The notes under the pieces were generated by a model. The model saw nothing but the letters and a program-made list of their open reading frames with translations, ran no database searches and was not told where the DNA came from. A stretch of 64,000 nt of DNA from Metabacillus endolithicus (GTDB lineage: Bacteria; Bacillota; Bacilli; Bacillales; Bacillaceae). The stretch spans positions 1,656,001 through 1,720,000 of the forward strand of contig NZ_CP095550.1 of assembly GCF_023078335.1 (NCBI RefSeq), written 5' to 3'. The position numbers and the translations under genes are program-made. Shown piece after piece: positions 55,339 to 64,000 of this stretch. How positions within the stretch are numbered: position 1 is the first letter of the stretch; the number at the start of each line of letters is the position of its first letter.

Positions 55339-56283
55339 CTAGACATCCATTTCGATTAACAAGCTTGCAGTATGTTGATCTGTAATTAACACATTTGCAT
55401 ATTTCCCTTTTAGTGCACCGTATATGGCTTCTAGCTTTTTGGATCCTCCCGCAACCAATATCGATTTCTCTTTTTTGGCTAATTCATGGAGTTCTATGCC
55501 GATCGTTCGATTGTTTAGACTTTCTACACAAATCTCACCATTCTTATCAAAAAATCTAGAACAAATTTCTCCAGCTGCTCTTGATTGAATTAAATGTTGA
55601 TCTTCCTTTGATAGATATTCAGCTTGTAAAAGAACAGAATCTACAACAGGTGTTCCAACACTAAAAATGGCGATATTCGCCTGTTTACCGAGGTCGAGAA
55701 TTTTATGAATATGACGATCTGCTTCAATCGCTTGCTTTACAACAATATGATCTACAATTGCTGGTAACGGTAACAAAAAGGTTTGTGTATTATAAGCTTC
55801 ACCAAACAAATGAATGATTTCTGACGCATAAGTCTTTGTCTCTGAATGGCTAACCCCGCCATTCAGCTGAACAATTGTTGTATGGCTTAAGGGTCTTTGC
55901 TTCAGCCTAGTTGCGACTTCATAAATTGTTGTTCCCCATGATGTTGCAATCACATCATAATCTTTTACAATTTTGTTTAGATAGTCAGCTGCAACCTCAC
56001 CTAGCTGTTTTTTTATATTCGTATTGTCATGTTCAGACATAGAGACCACAATCACTTCTTTTAGGCCGAACTTTTCTCTTAATCGTTCCGTCAATTGTTC
56101 ACCAGCCTCAACAGGATTATGGATGGTAATCTCAACAATTCCGGAATCCTTGGCTTGTTTAAGCAATCTGGAAACAGTTGGTCTGGAAACGTCTAATTTT
56201 TTTGCAATCTCTTGCTGACTATAATCTAATTGATAGTAAAGTCTAGCAGCTTCAATGATTTTATTAAGCTTATCTCTTTCCAT
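55339..56283 (-). CDS. deoR: SorC/DeoR-type sugar-binding transcriptional regulator
   Basis: A 314-residue regulator: N-terminal HTH (YSQQEIAKKLDVSRPTVSRLLKQA, about 20-43) and a C-terminal sugar-phosphate-binding domain (SWGTTIYEVA, GGVSHSETKTYASE, SVGTPVVDS, SILVAGGSKKLEAIYGALKGKYANVLITD). It is most like B. subtilis DeoR, the deoxyribose-5-phosphate-responsive repressor of dra-nupC-pdp, but those targets are not nearby, so the symbol is tentative. ATG 56283 is chosen over an upstream GTG because AGGTG lies at the right distance. Confidence 0.8.
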   Translation of the reverse strand: MERDKLNKIIEAARLYYQLDYSQQEIAKKLDVSRPTVSRLLKQAKDSGIVEITIHNPVEAGEQLTERLREKFGLKEVIVVSMSEHDNTNIKKQLGEVAADYLNKIVKDYDVIATSWGTTIYEVATRLKQRPLSHTTIVQLNGGVSHSETKTYASEIIHLFGEAYNTQTFLLPLPAIVDHIVVKQAIEADRHIHKILDLGKQANIAIFSVGTPVVDSVLLQAEYLSKEDQHLIQSRAAGEICSRFFDKNGEICVESLNNRTIGIELHELAKKEKSILVAGGSKKLEAIYGALKGKYANVLITDQHTASLLIEMDV

Positions 56284-56330
56284 TTTCTGCACCTAATTAA
56301 TTAGACTTTTTTCTTGCGATAATAACATAC

Positions 56331-56366
56331 AAGAGGCTGACATCCATTTCCGTCAGTCAGCCTCTT
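56331..56366 (-). terminator. Terminator after tkt
   Basis: AAGAGGCTGAC ... GTCAGCCTCTT stem directly downstream of the transketolase stop. Confidence 0.85.
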
Positions 56367-56377
56367 CATGATCTATA

Positions 56378-58390
56378 TTATTCTTGGATTAACTTTTTCA
56401 CACGCGCTACTACGTTTTCAACTGTAAAGCCGTATTCAGCTAGAACACGTTTTTCAGGAGCTGAAGCACCAAATGTATTGATTGCTAAAATATCTCCTTC
56501 GTCTCCAGTGTAACGATCCCACCCAAGTGGAGAAGCCATTTCAATTGCAAGGCGTTTCTTCACTTCTTTTGGAAGAACAGAACGCTTGTATTCCTGAGTT
56601 TGTGCCTCGAAGCGATCCCAAGCTGGCATACTTACAACAGCTGCTTCAATACCTTCTTGAGATAATACTTGTTGTGCTTCTATTGCTAAACCAACCTCAG
56701 AACCTGATGCTAGTAAAAGAACATCTGCTGTTTCTTTATTAGCTGGTGAGATCACATATGCTCCTTTTTTCACACCTTCATAAGCTGTTTCGTTCGTACC
56801 TTTGATTGTTTTTAAGTTTTGACGAGTTAATACAAGTGCAGTTGGAGTAGATGTTGACTCAATTGCTGTTTTCCAAGCTGCTGCTGTTTCATTTCCATCA
56901 GCTGGACGTACAACAGAAAGATTAGGCATTGCACGTAATGATGGAAGCTGCTCAATTGGCTCATGTGTAGGGCCATCTTCACCAACAGCAATACTGTCAT
57001 GTGTAAACACATATGTTACTGGTAAGTTCATAAGAGCTGCAAGACGAATTGCTGGACGTAGGTAATCTGAGAATACAAAGAATGTCCCACCGAACACATG
57101 AAGGCCACCATGTAACGCCATACCATTTAGTGCAGCACCCATTGCAAATTCACGAACACCGAACCAGATGTTGCGACCGCTGTAATCTTCGCTTGTGAAG
57201 TCACCGCTACCACTAATTGTTGTTTTGTTAGAACCTGCTAAGTCAGCAGAACCACCAAAGAATGATGGAAGACCTTTTGCAATCCCATTTAATACTTCAC
57301 CAGAAGAAGCACGAGATGCCAGGCTAGATCCTTCTTCGTAAACTGGAATGTGTTGATCCCAACCTTCTGGAAGCTCACCGCTTACTGCATGTTTAAATTG
57401 TTTTCCTAACTCAGGAAACTCTTTTTCATATGCAGCTACTAAAGAATTCCACTCTTCTTCTTTCGCTTTTCCAGCTTCATGGACAGTTTTGTTGAAGTGG
57501 TCATAAACTTCACCTGGAACATGGAAGTCTTCTTCAAATGTCCAATCGTATGCTGCTTTCGTTAATTTAATTTCATCCGCACCTAGTGGAGAACCGTGAG
57601 AAGCTGATTTACCTGATTTGTTTGGTGAACCAAAACCGATTGTTGTTTTTACTTCAATTAATGTTGGACGATTTAAATCTTGTTTCGCTTGTTCAATTGC
57701 TGCTGAAATTTCGTTCAAGTCATTTCCGTTTTCAACGCGAATAACTTGCCAGCCTTGTGCTGTGAAACGTTGTTCAACATTTTCAGAGAATGAGCGATCA
57801 AGGTCACCATCTAATGAAATATCGTTTGAATCATATAATACAACTAGACGACCTAGTTTTAAGTGAGCTGCTAATGATGCTGCTTCAGAAGAAATACCTT
57901 CCATTAAGTCTCCATCACCACAGATTGCGTAAGTATAGTGATCCACTACATTATATGAAGGCTTGTTGTAAGTTTCTGCTAAATGACGCTCAGCCATTGC
58001 CATACCTACTGCCATTGCAATACCTTGTCCTAGAGGACCTGTTGTTGCATCTACACCTGGTGTGTGACCAAACTCAGGATGTCCTGGAGTTTTACTTCCC
58101 CATTGTCTAAATTCTTTTAAATCGTCCATTGTTACATCATAACCTGTTAAGTGAAGAAGGCTGTAAAGTAACATAGAGCCATGACCTGCTGAAAGAACAA
58201 AACGATCTCTGTTAAACCAGCTTGGGTTTGATGGATTTACATTCATAAATTTTGTCCATAATGTGTAAGCCATAGGAGCTGCCCCCATTGGCATTCCTGG
58301 ATGTCCTGAATTAGCCTTTTCAATCGCGTCAATTGACAAAGTACGGATTGTTTCAATAGATAACTTTTCTGTTTGTGTTAATTCACTCAT
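56378..58390 (-). CDS. tkt: Transketolase
   Basis: A 670-residue thiamine-diphosphate enzyme of the pentose phosphate pathway. N-terminal substrate/TPP motif [17 protein letters not shown], diphosphate-Mg motif [17 protein letters not shown], pyrimidine-domain [20 protein letters not shown] and [14 protein letters not shown], and C-terminal domain [12 protein letters not shown]. All catalytic motifs look intact. ATG 58390 follows GGAGGG and overlaps the end of the PFK-like gene by 4 bp. Confidence 0.97.
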   Translation of the reverse strand: MSELTQTEKLSIETIRTLSIDAIEKANSGHPGMPMGAAPMAYTLWTKFMNVNPSNPSWFNRDRFVLSAGHGSMLLYSLLHLTGYDVTMDDLKEFRQWGSKTPGHPEFGHTPGVDATTGPLGQGIAMAVGMAMAERHLAETYNKPSYNVVDHYTYAICGDGDLMEGISSEAASLAAHLKLGRLVVLYDSNDISLDGDLDRSFSENVEQRFTAQGWQVIRVENGNDLNEISAAIEQAKQDLNRPTLIEVKTTIGFGSPNKSGKSASHGSPLGADEIKLTKAAYDWTFEEDFHVPGEVYDHFNKTVHEAGKAKEEEWNSLVAAYEKEFPELGKQFKHAVSGELPEGWDQHIPVYEEGSSLASRASSGEVLNGIAKGLPSFFGGSADLAGSNKTTISGSGDFTSEDYSGRNIWFGVREFAMGAALNGMALHGGLHVFGGTFFVFSDYLRPAIRLAALMNLPVTYVFTHDSIAVGEDGPTHEPIEQLPSLRAMPNLSVVRPADGNETAAAWKTAIESTSTPTALVLTRQNLKTIKGTNETAYEGVKKGAYVISPANKETADVLLLASGSEVGLAIEAQQVLSQEGIEAAVVSMPAWDRFEAQTQEYKRSVLPKEVKKRLAIEMASPLGWDRYTGDEGDILAINTFGASAPEKRVLAEYGFTVENVVARVKKLIQE

Positions 58391-59268
58391 TTTATTCCCT
58401 CCGATTGTTTCAATTCACTTAAAATAACTTTATTATCTTGGATGAGTAATTGACCTGATTTGTGATTTGACCTAACCCATTCTACAACTGCTCTTTTTAA
58501 TTGATTAGCAAGAAGTCGATCAACGGCAGTAGGATATGGCCCGCCACATTGTGACTCATCGATCACAACAGCCTTCCAATCAAGATCAAACTCTTCAAAA
58601 TGCTTTCCTAATTCCTCTGGGTCTACAGAGTTATCCATTACAAAAAAGGTGTATCCTTCTTTATTCGCTTCCTTGTTCCTAATGTGTTGTTTTAAGTGAT
58701 TAATCACATCACCGCTCACTTGATCCACAACCTCTGCATCAACTGCTAAAGCTGTGTCGTTTAATAACCGTGAAGATTCATATCCGGGTATTTGCACATT
58801 AAAAACGCGAACTTTACCATACGATAATGAACTAGCTGTATCCCTAACACTTTCAATGCTTTCAACAATAGAATTTAAAGCAGTATCATAACCTAATGTT
58901 GCTTGTGAACCATTTATATTATTGTAATAACTAATAGGTACTACTAATAGTTTAGATGTAAAATGGTCCAGATTAGCTTTTGTGTCCCCTAATAAAATAA
59001 CCTGATCAAGCTCAGATAATTCACTTGCAATCTTATCTAGCTGTTCGTTCCATATATTAATAGAAAATCGATTCAATCTATATCGATTAAAGCCAAATGT
59101 ATGAAGTGAATTTCTGTCAAGTTCAGTTTGTTGTATTTTTTTTGCTGAAGCATTCCATTCAATGCCGTAAACCATATCCCCTTGAATAAACGCTTCTTCT
59201 ACTAGGGTACGAACGATCTCTGATGCACCTGCTAAAGCACAACCAAAATGAACTACACCTATTTTCAT
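58387..59268 (-). CDS. Degenerate 6-phosphofructokinase paralogue
   Basis: A 293-residue protein of the PfkA fold. [28 protein letters not shown] aligns with the PFK segment [28 protein letters not shown], and [12 protein letters not shown] with the C-terminal PTAFDRILATRL. But the ATP-loop GGD(S/G) signatures are FGCALAGAS and [10 protein letters not shown], the catalytic TIDND is SYYNN, and QRGG is QCGG. It is therefore probably not a kinase. Coupled to tkt by a 4-bp overlap; it may sense a sugar phosphate and regulate transketolase, which is inference. Confidence 0.7.
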   Translation of the reverse strand: MKIGVVHFGCALAGASEIVRTLVEEAFIQGDMVYGIEWNASAKKIQQTELDRNSLHTFGFNRYRLNRFSINIWNEQLDKIASELSELDQVILLGDTKANLDHFTSKLLVVPISYYNNINGSQATLGYDTALNSIVESIESVRDTASSLSYGKVRVFNVQIPGYESSRLLNDTALAVDAEVVDQVSGDVINHLKQHIRNKEANKEGYTFFVMDNSVDPEELGKHFEEFDLDWKAVVIDESQCGGPYPTAVDRLLANQLKRAVVEWVRSNHKSGQLLIQDNKVILSELKQSEGIK

Positions 59269-59400
59269 TATCGTTACCCCTTCTCAAGAAATTTCGTTCA
59301 ACTCATAATGAACATTTGTAACAATGACTAGTATACACGAAATAGTTGTAAAGATAAATATATAAAACACTAAATTATTAGAAATTTTACTTTTCCCATA

Positions 59401-59417
59401 TTGTAAACGCTTTACAA
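59401..59417. promoter_or_regulatory. Perfect palindrome upstream of the PFK-like/tkt operon
   Basis: TTGTAAA CGC TTTACAA, 17 bp, about 135 bp upstream of the PFK-like start. It resembles a cre site but carries one extra base (TGTAAAGCGTTTACA against TGAAAGCGTTTACA), so the binder is uncertain. Confidence 0.4.
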
Positions 59418-59452
59418 TGCGTTGAATTCTTAAAAATTTAAAAACAATAAAA

Positions 59453-59490
59453 AAACCGACCTCTCTGTTTAATCTACGGTCGGTTTCTTT
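59453..59490 (-). terminator. Terminator overlapping the end of the HisK_N kinase
   Basis: AAACCGACC ... GGTCGGTTT stem followed by a T-run on the minus strand; the 5' arm is the last codons of the gene. Confidence 0.85.
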
Positions 59491-60620
59491 TCATTTATAG
59501 GAAGTGTGATGATAAATGAGGTTTTATTCTTGTATGACTCACAATATATCGTTCCATTGTGCTTTTCAATCAGAGATTTACACACATATAATCCGATTCC
59601 TGTGCCTAAACTCTTAGTAGTATAAAAGGGCTCAAAGATTGCTTCTTTTGTTTCTTCCGGAATTTCTGGTCCATTATTTGTTATGTTAAACAGAATAGAT
59701 TCCTGCCTTACTTCACTTTTAATACATAGTTTACGATCAATTGAGTTATTATGTTTTAAAGCATCTATTGAATTTAAGATTATATTGACTAATACTTGTT
59801 TGATTTCATCTTTTACTGCAACAATTGTACAAGTAGGATCTATTGTCATTGATAACTTAACATCACCATCGACAATGCTGGGATAAAGAAACGCTGTGAT
59901 TTCATCGAAAAGCTTCTTAACCAATATTTCTTCTTTATTCTTATCAGCTACTTCCAACTTTGATGCATGCAAAAATTGAGTGATTCTAAATTTTAACTGA
60001 TCAAGCTCATGCTCTATAGTGTCCATATATTTTAAAGCAGGATTTTCATTTTTCAACAACTTTACAAAGCCCATAACTGATGTAAGGGGATTTCGAAATT
60101 CATGTACAAAACTAGAGGACATTTGCCCAAGCAGGGATAACCGGTCTTTATGGGATTGATTAACAAACACCATTTTCTCTTTTATTTCAATATCTTTTAG
60201 TTCAGTATATCTAGTAACAGCATGATAACAATAACGATCAAAATGGTCATTTATTTGATCAATAATTGGTTGTAAATCGTTAATTGAAATACCAGATTTT
60301 ATAATATACTTTATAACCGTGCTTCTCCCAACATTTACATTGTAAACAAATTCACCAATATTACTCTTACTAAGGACCCGTTCCTTTGCCACTTTATAGG
60401 CTAGCTCTTTTATCTCTTCATCTTTGATAGAGCTTTTCAATGATTTCTTCACCAATAAGTACATTTGATGCCCGTTTCCACTCACTCTATCTTTAAAAAT
60501 ATCATCTTCGCGTAAAATGATGCTTTCTTTCCATAATGATAAAAAGTCCTCTTCTGTTTCCTCAAGAAACTTAATTATTTTCTCTTCAACAGAATGAGTT
60601 GATCCAGACAATGAGTTCAA
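59469..60620 (-). CDS. Soluble sensor histidine kinase with HisK_N domain, orphan
   Basis: A 383-residue cytoplasmic kinase. An all-helical N-terminal domain of about 150 residues (IIKFLEETEEDFLSLW, GEFVYNVNVGRSTVIKYI) resembles the HisK_N/globin-sensor-like input of some Bacillus sporulation kinases. HisKA follows with SSSFVHEFRNPLTSVMGFV (His about 178), then HATPase_c (VNIILNSIDALK, PEIPEETKEAIFEPFYTTKSLGTGIGLYVCKSL). No response regulator is adjacent. It could feed the Spo0F phosphorelay. Confidence 0.82.
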   Translation of the reverse strand: MNSLSGSTHSVEEKIIKFLEETEEDFLSLWKESIILREDDIFKDRVSGNGHQMYLLVKKSLKSSIKDEEIKELAYKVAKERVLSKSNIGEFVYNVNVGRSTVIKYIIKSGISINDLQPIIDQINDHFDRYCYHAVTRYTELKDIEIKEKMVFVNQSHKDRLSLLGQMSSSFVHEFRNPLTSVMGFVKLLKNENPALKYMDTIEHELDQLKFRITQFLHASKLEVADKNKEEILVKKLFDEITAFLYPSIVDGDVKLSMTIDPTCTIVAVKDEIKQVLVNIILNSIDALKHNNSIDRKLCIKSEVRQESILFNITNNGPEIPEETKEAIFEPFYTTKSLGTGIGLYVCKSLIEKHNGTIYCESYKNKTSFIITLPINEKKPTVD

Positions 60621-60839
60621 TATTTATCACCGCTTTCAATGAGTCAAAGGCCTATATAAAAAATTAGACAAAAAACGATAAAAACCCTTTCTTTTTTCAA
60701 GAAAATATTATTATTTTTTAAAAATTTCTCGATTAATCTTGATTTTAATGCAATTACATAGTAATCCAAAGGGAAATTAGCCTTATCCTATCAATAGGTC
60801 AATTGCATGAAATTTTAAGATCATTATTCTCATTGTACA

Positions 60840-60868
60840 AAAAAGAGCATCGAATAATTTCCATGCTC
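60840..60868 (-). terminator. Terminator after the ECF S component
   Basis: AGAGCATGG ... CGATGCTCTTTTTTG on the minus strand. Confidence 0.8.
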
Positions 60869-60881
60869 TGCGTTTATATAT

Positions 60882-61571
60882 TTATTTAACTTCTAATAAC
60901 CCATACTTTTTCCTGAACCTCTGGAGAATCTTCATCCAGCCTGTTGCAAACAGTAGCAAGAAAAACACATTTGAGATAGCATGAGCTAAATCAAAATATA
61001 AGCTTGCTCCATAATACGCCAAAATCTCCACTAGTTTTATATCATCACCAAGACTAACGAAATACCATAGATTCATCATCCATCCGAATAATATCCCTGT
61101 TATAAATCCAAAGATCGCCCTTCCAATTGGTGACACTTGTATCCATGTCCCGCGTAAAAATCCTGCACATAACCCTATCATCCCCCAGGCATACATTTGC
61201 CAGGGAGTCCATGGTCCTTGACCCAAAAATAGGTTCGAAACGAGGGCAGCAAGTGCACCAACAACAAACCCACTTTCTGCTCCGAAAACAAACCCTGTAA
61301 CAATGATCACAAACGTTGTTGGCTGCACACTTGGAATAGAGGCAAACGGAACACGGCTAACCGCAGCAATCGCTGCAAGAATGGCTAAAATAACTAGTTC
61401 CCTTCCCATCACCTTTCTTCGTTCAAAACGAATCATAAAAGGAAGGAATGTACCGAGCATAAATAGCACACTAACAAGAAGAAATTGCTTCTCCGCAATG
61501 AGTGTTCCACAGAGTAGAATGAAGGTGATAATTAAGACAGAAATCAATAGTATTATTTTTGGACGTGCCAA
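60882..61571 (-). CDS. ECF transporter S component (probably cobalamin-type)
   Basis: A 229-residue membrane protein with six to seven hydrophobic segments and the S-component text AIAAVSRVPFASIPSVQPTTFVIIVTGFVFG and FLGQGPWTPWQMYAWGMIGLCAGFL. This resembles group-II-like vitamin carriers such as CbrT (cobalamin). It binds the vitamin while the ATPase and EcfT encoded upstream energise uptake. Substrate inferred, not shown. It overlaps the ATPase gene by 19 bp. Confidence 0.8.
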   Translation of the reverse strand: MARPKIILLISVLIITFILLCGTLIAEKQFLLVSVLFMLGTFLPFMIRFERRKVMGRELVILAILAAIAAVSRVPFASIPSVQPTTFVIIVTGFVFGAESGFVVGALAALVSNLFLGQGPWTPWQMYAWGMIGLCAGFLRGTWIQVSPIGRAIFGFITGILFGWMMNLWYFVSLGDDIKLVEILAYYGASLYFDLAHAISNVFFLLLFATGWMKILQRFRKKYGLLEVK

Positions 61572-63201
61572 GACAATCGAGCCTCCTCAACCGTTAAGAC
61601 ATCAGGAATATGACTGCCTCTTGTCATTCGATTTACGACGGTTGTATAAAATGCATTTCCTTGAAAAAAACGCTTAGAAGGGGCTTCTGTTGTAATAGAC
61701 CCTTGAAACATCATTGCACATCTTGTTGAATAACTTGCCGCAAATTCAATATCATGTGTAACCATTACGATCGTTAAACCTTGTTTTTGAAGTTCTTTTA
61801 ACAGCTCTCCGAATTGCTGCTTAGAATCTGGATCAAGACCTTTCGTTGGTTCATCCACAAGAAGCAAAGAAGGCTTTGGCAACAGCACCCCAGCTAGGGC
61901 TGCCTTTTGCATTTCCCCTCCACTAACGTCATATGGATGCCGCTTTAAAAGATGCTCTAATTTAAAAAGATCGAGCAACTCTTGTATCCTTTCTTCTCCA
62001 GCATTCACATGATGATAGTGAATAATCTCTTTTAACTCATCTTCAATCGTATCATGTAGAAAAAATAACTTAGGGTTTTGTGGGAGAAAGCCTATTTCAT
62101 TAGGGAGTTGTTTTTTCACTTTTTTACCTTTGTAATAAATAGAACCTCTCTGTGGTCGAGCTAAGCCTGCCATCACCTTTAAGAGCGTAGATTTTCCCGT
62201 ACCATTAGCCCGACTATTGTTAGCCATTCTCCTTCAAATACGTTAAGGGATAAATTATTTAAAATTTTGTTCGTATCCTTCGAATATTGGAAATCAAGAT
62301 GCTTTAACTGTAAAAGCATATCTTGGTAGGTTTTATTCTCTGTGATTTCCTTTGTAACCGTAACATGTAGACTATTTAACCATTTCTTTCCTTCCTTAAC
62401 AGACAGGGGAATCAAACCCGAATGTCGTTCATTGCTTTGATCTAAAAATAATCTTGCAGGACTTGGTAAGTAATTGTACATTTCATGATTCTTTTCAGAC
62501 CCAAGCCTTTGAATAACACTACGCGGATGATCAAAGTAAAGCATCTCACCTTTATCCAACACCATAGCTCGGTCGGCAATCCCAAAAAGCTCTTCTAACC
62601 GATGCTCTGCAATAATAACAGTAATGCCAAATTCTTCGTTCATTGTTTGAAGCATTCCGATAAACTCTCTTGCTGAAACAGGATCTAATTGAGACGTTGG
62701 CTCATCAAGTAACAATACCTTTGGCTCCATTAACAGAACAGACGCTAAGTTTACAAGCTGCTTTTGTCCTCCAGAAAGCTCATATGTTTTTTTATCAAGT
62801 AAACCTTCTAATCCGAAGAAATGGACAATCTCTGCTACTCGCTTTCTCATCTCTCCTGTTGATGCTCCCATATTTTCAAGGCCAAAAATAAGTTCTTCTA
62901 AAACCTTGTCCATAACGATTTGATTTTCAGGGTCTTGAAAAACCATGCCGATACTTTTTGCTACTTCTTCTGCTTCTATAGTTAAAAGGGGATTATTCTC
63001 TAAGAAGAACTCTCCTTTTTTTTCTCCATGTGGAGCGATCTCTCTCTTAATAAGCCGGAGTAAAGTGGATTTTCCACTTCCAGATGAACCACAAAGAACA
63101 ATAAATTCCCCCTGTTCAACTGAAAATGAAATGTCCTTTAATACAGGCTGTTTTTCATCAGGATAAGTAAAGCTTATATTTTTTGCTTCCAAAAATGCCA
63201 T
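61553..63201 (-). pseudogene. ECF transporter double ATPase (YkoD-like), frameshifted
   Basis: A fused A1-A2 ATPase of about 549 residues when repaired. The first cassette has Walker A GSSGSGKST, signature LSGGQKQLVNLAS and Walker B KVLLLDEPTSQLD. The second has Walker A ending GTGKSTLLKVMAG, signature VSGGEMQKAALAG and SLLLVDEPTKGLD. The break lies at 62209-62211; one more base in this run (GGGGCT on the coding strand) gives TIVGANGTGKS. It drives the S and T subunits encoded on either side. Likely sequence error. Confidence 0.85.
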
Positions 63202-64000
63202 CGAACTGTATCCCTCCCCTCAATAAATAGTGGGATGGCAAGATATAGAGTGAAAACACCAAGATAAAACCATTCTCTTCCTTGAATAACTGGTGATTCT
63301 AAGATAGGATAGATGCTTAACACCCCATCTCCCAGCCACCAGCCTGCTACTGCTACACTTCCTATCAATAGTAACGTAAACAATACAAGCCAATCTTGGA
63401 TCTCCATTTTAAAAGGCGTATATTTGCTTCTCTTTTTAAGACCATACCCACGTGCTGCCATAGAATCTGCGGTTTGAATTGCTTCCTCTAAAGACCATGT
63501 TAATAAAATTTGTATAAGTAAAATACCGTTCTTTGCACGAGTTCGAATTTTCCCCTCTGAAACAGACAAACCCTTCCCTTTTTGTACCGATTCTATTTCT
63601 CTTAATCTTCGTTTTAACAATGGCACAAATCTCATAGAAAGCATCGTTAGTAAAGCCCATTGAGGAAGGATCCTAGAAAAAAGAAATAAAAACTTTTCAG
63701 CTGTGATCACAAGGTTATATGAAGCAAATAAAACCAGTAGCGTAAAGATTGATAATGCTAATATCACTCCCTGTATAATTGCCTCTAACATGACAGGGTT
63801 ATGATATAAATAAAATAAGATATGAGTTCCTCTTCGATTGATTAAAGGGTTAATAATCAGAAAGAAAATAGATAGAAAAAACATCATAACAAGCCAGCTT
63901 CTTAATGTTTTTCCCCTATCAAGCTGCAAATGAAAAAGAATGAATAAAAGAGCTGCAACAAATAAAAACACCGGATGCTTATAAAGCATTACCAGTGCTG
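63174..64000 (-). CDS. ECF transporter T component, N-terminus beyond the window
   Basis: The EcfT transmembrane coupling protein. Visible are about 272 residues with five to six TMs and the two coupling motifs SMAARGYGLKKRS (the ARG motif) and the preceding LREIESVQKGKGLS region. The frame is open through the right edge (ALVMLYKHPVFLF), and the family usually has more N-terminal sequence, so the gene continues outside. It overlaps the ATPase gene by 28 bp. The operon order is T, A-A, S. Confidence 0.85.
   Translation of the reverse strand, partial: ALVMLYKHPVFLFVAALLFILFHLQLDRGKTLRSWLVMMFFLSIFFLIINPLINRRGTHILFYLYHNPVMLEAIIQGVILALSIFTLLVLFASYNLVITAEKFLFLFSRILPQWALLTMLSMRFVPLLKRRLREIESVQKGKGLSVSEGKIRTRAKNGILLIQILLTWSLEEAIQTADSMAARGYGLKKRSKYTPFKMEIQDWLVLFTLLLIGSVAVAGWWLGDGVLSIYPILESPVIQGREWFYLGVFTLYLAIPLFIEGRDTVRWHFWKQKI

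Overview
The window is low-GC Firmicute DNA. It reads as Bacillaceae: AGGAGG-type ribosome binding sites, spore-coat genes, strong intrinsic terminators, and gene order 1-14.2 kb matching the yus region of Bacillus subtilis (yusD-yusE-yusF-yusG-gcvH-yusI-fadE-fadA-fadN, yuzL, fadM, coat genes, yusU, yusV). The genus is not certain. I see no phage, IS element, CRISPR array, rRNA or tRNA gene.

Layout. 0-2 kb: a minus-strand SAM riboswitch with promoter and terminator, reading out of the left edge (probably into metNPQ), then metY. 2-11.4 kb: yusD-G, gcvH, yusI, and the FadR-controlled beta-oxidation operon fadN-fadA-fadE, with yuzL and fadM. 11.6-12.3 kb: two CotF-like coat genes. 12.3-17.5 kb: a Fur-controlled divergent siderophore-iron locus with two permeases, ATPase, FhuF-like reductase and YusU to the left and the binding lipoprotein to the right. 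17.5-21 kb: a ZIP transporter, ktrAB behind a c-di-AMP (ydaO) riboswitch, and tatA. 21-28 kb: a DD-carboxypeptidase, a TetR gene with an SMR efflux pair, a DUF2935 protein, Mn catalase, a GNAT and an orphan PAS histidine kinase. 28-31.6 kb: the secretion-stress locus htrB / cssRS with a 27-residue membrane peptide. 31.6-36.4 kb: fumC, a XylE-type xylose transporter and an NADH oxidase with three Rex operators. 36.4-38.8 kb: a MutS2 paralogue without Smr domain, behind a long leader that looks like a ribosome-sensing attenuator. 38.8-44.3 kb: GNAT, MFS, copZ/csoR, DUF3817, a seven-LysM protein and YjcZ. 44.4-49.6 kb: two chemoreceptors, the second followed by a XylF-like binding lipoprotein. 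49.6-54.7 kb: an RND exporter, a GNAT, and a 1.15-kb array of 52-bp tandem repeats. 54.7-64 kb: a DJ-1/PfpI protein, DeoR-like regulator, transketolase with a degenerate phosphofructokinase paralogue, an orphan kinase and an ECF transporter operon cut by the right edge.

Eleven genes are interrupted by small indels (metY, gcvH, fadE, ktrB, tetR, Mn catalase, xylE twice, mcp, xylF-like, pfpI, ECF ATPase), with both halves otherwise conserved. Three share one insertion (TCTGATTT read as TCTGAAATTT) and four involve GGGCT/GGGGCT runs. This points to systematic sequence or consensus error more than to real gene decay. Those genes are listed as pseudogene because that is what the given sequence encodes, but most are probably functional.

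The candidate for an undescribed system is the Smr-less MutS2 gene with its leader: a 7-codon leader ORF, mutually exclusive pairings and two terminators. It suggests a ribosome-associated factor induced when ribosomes stall.
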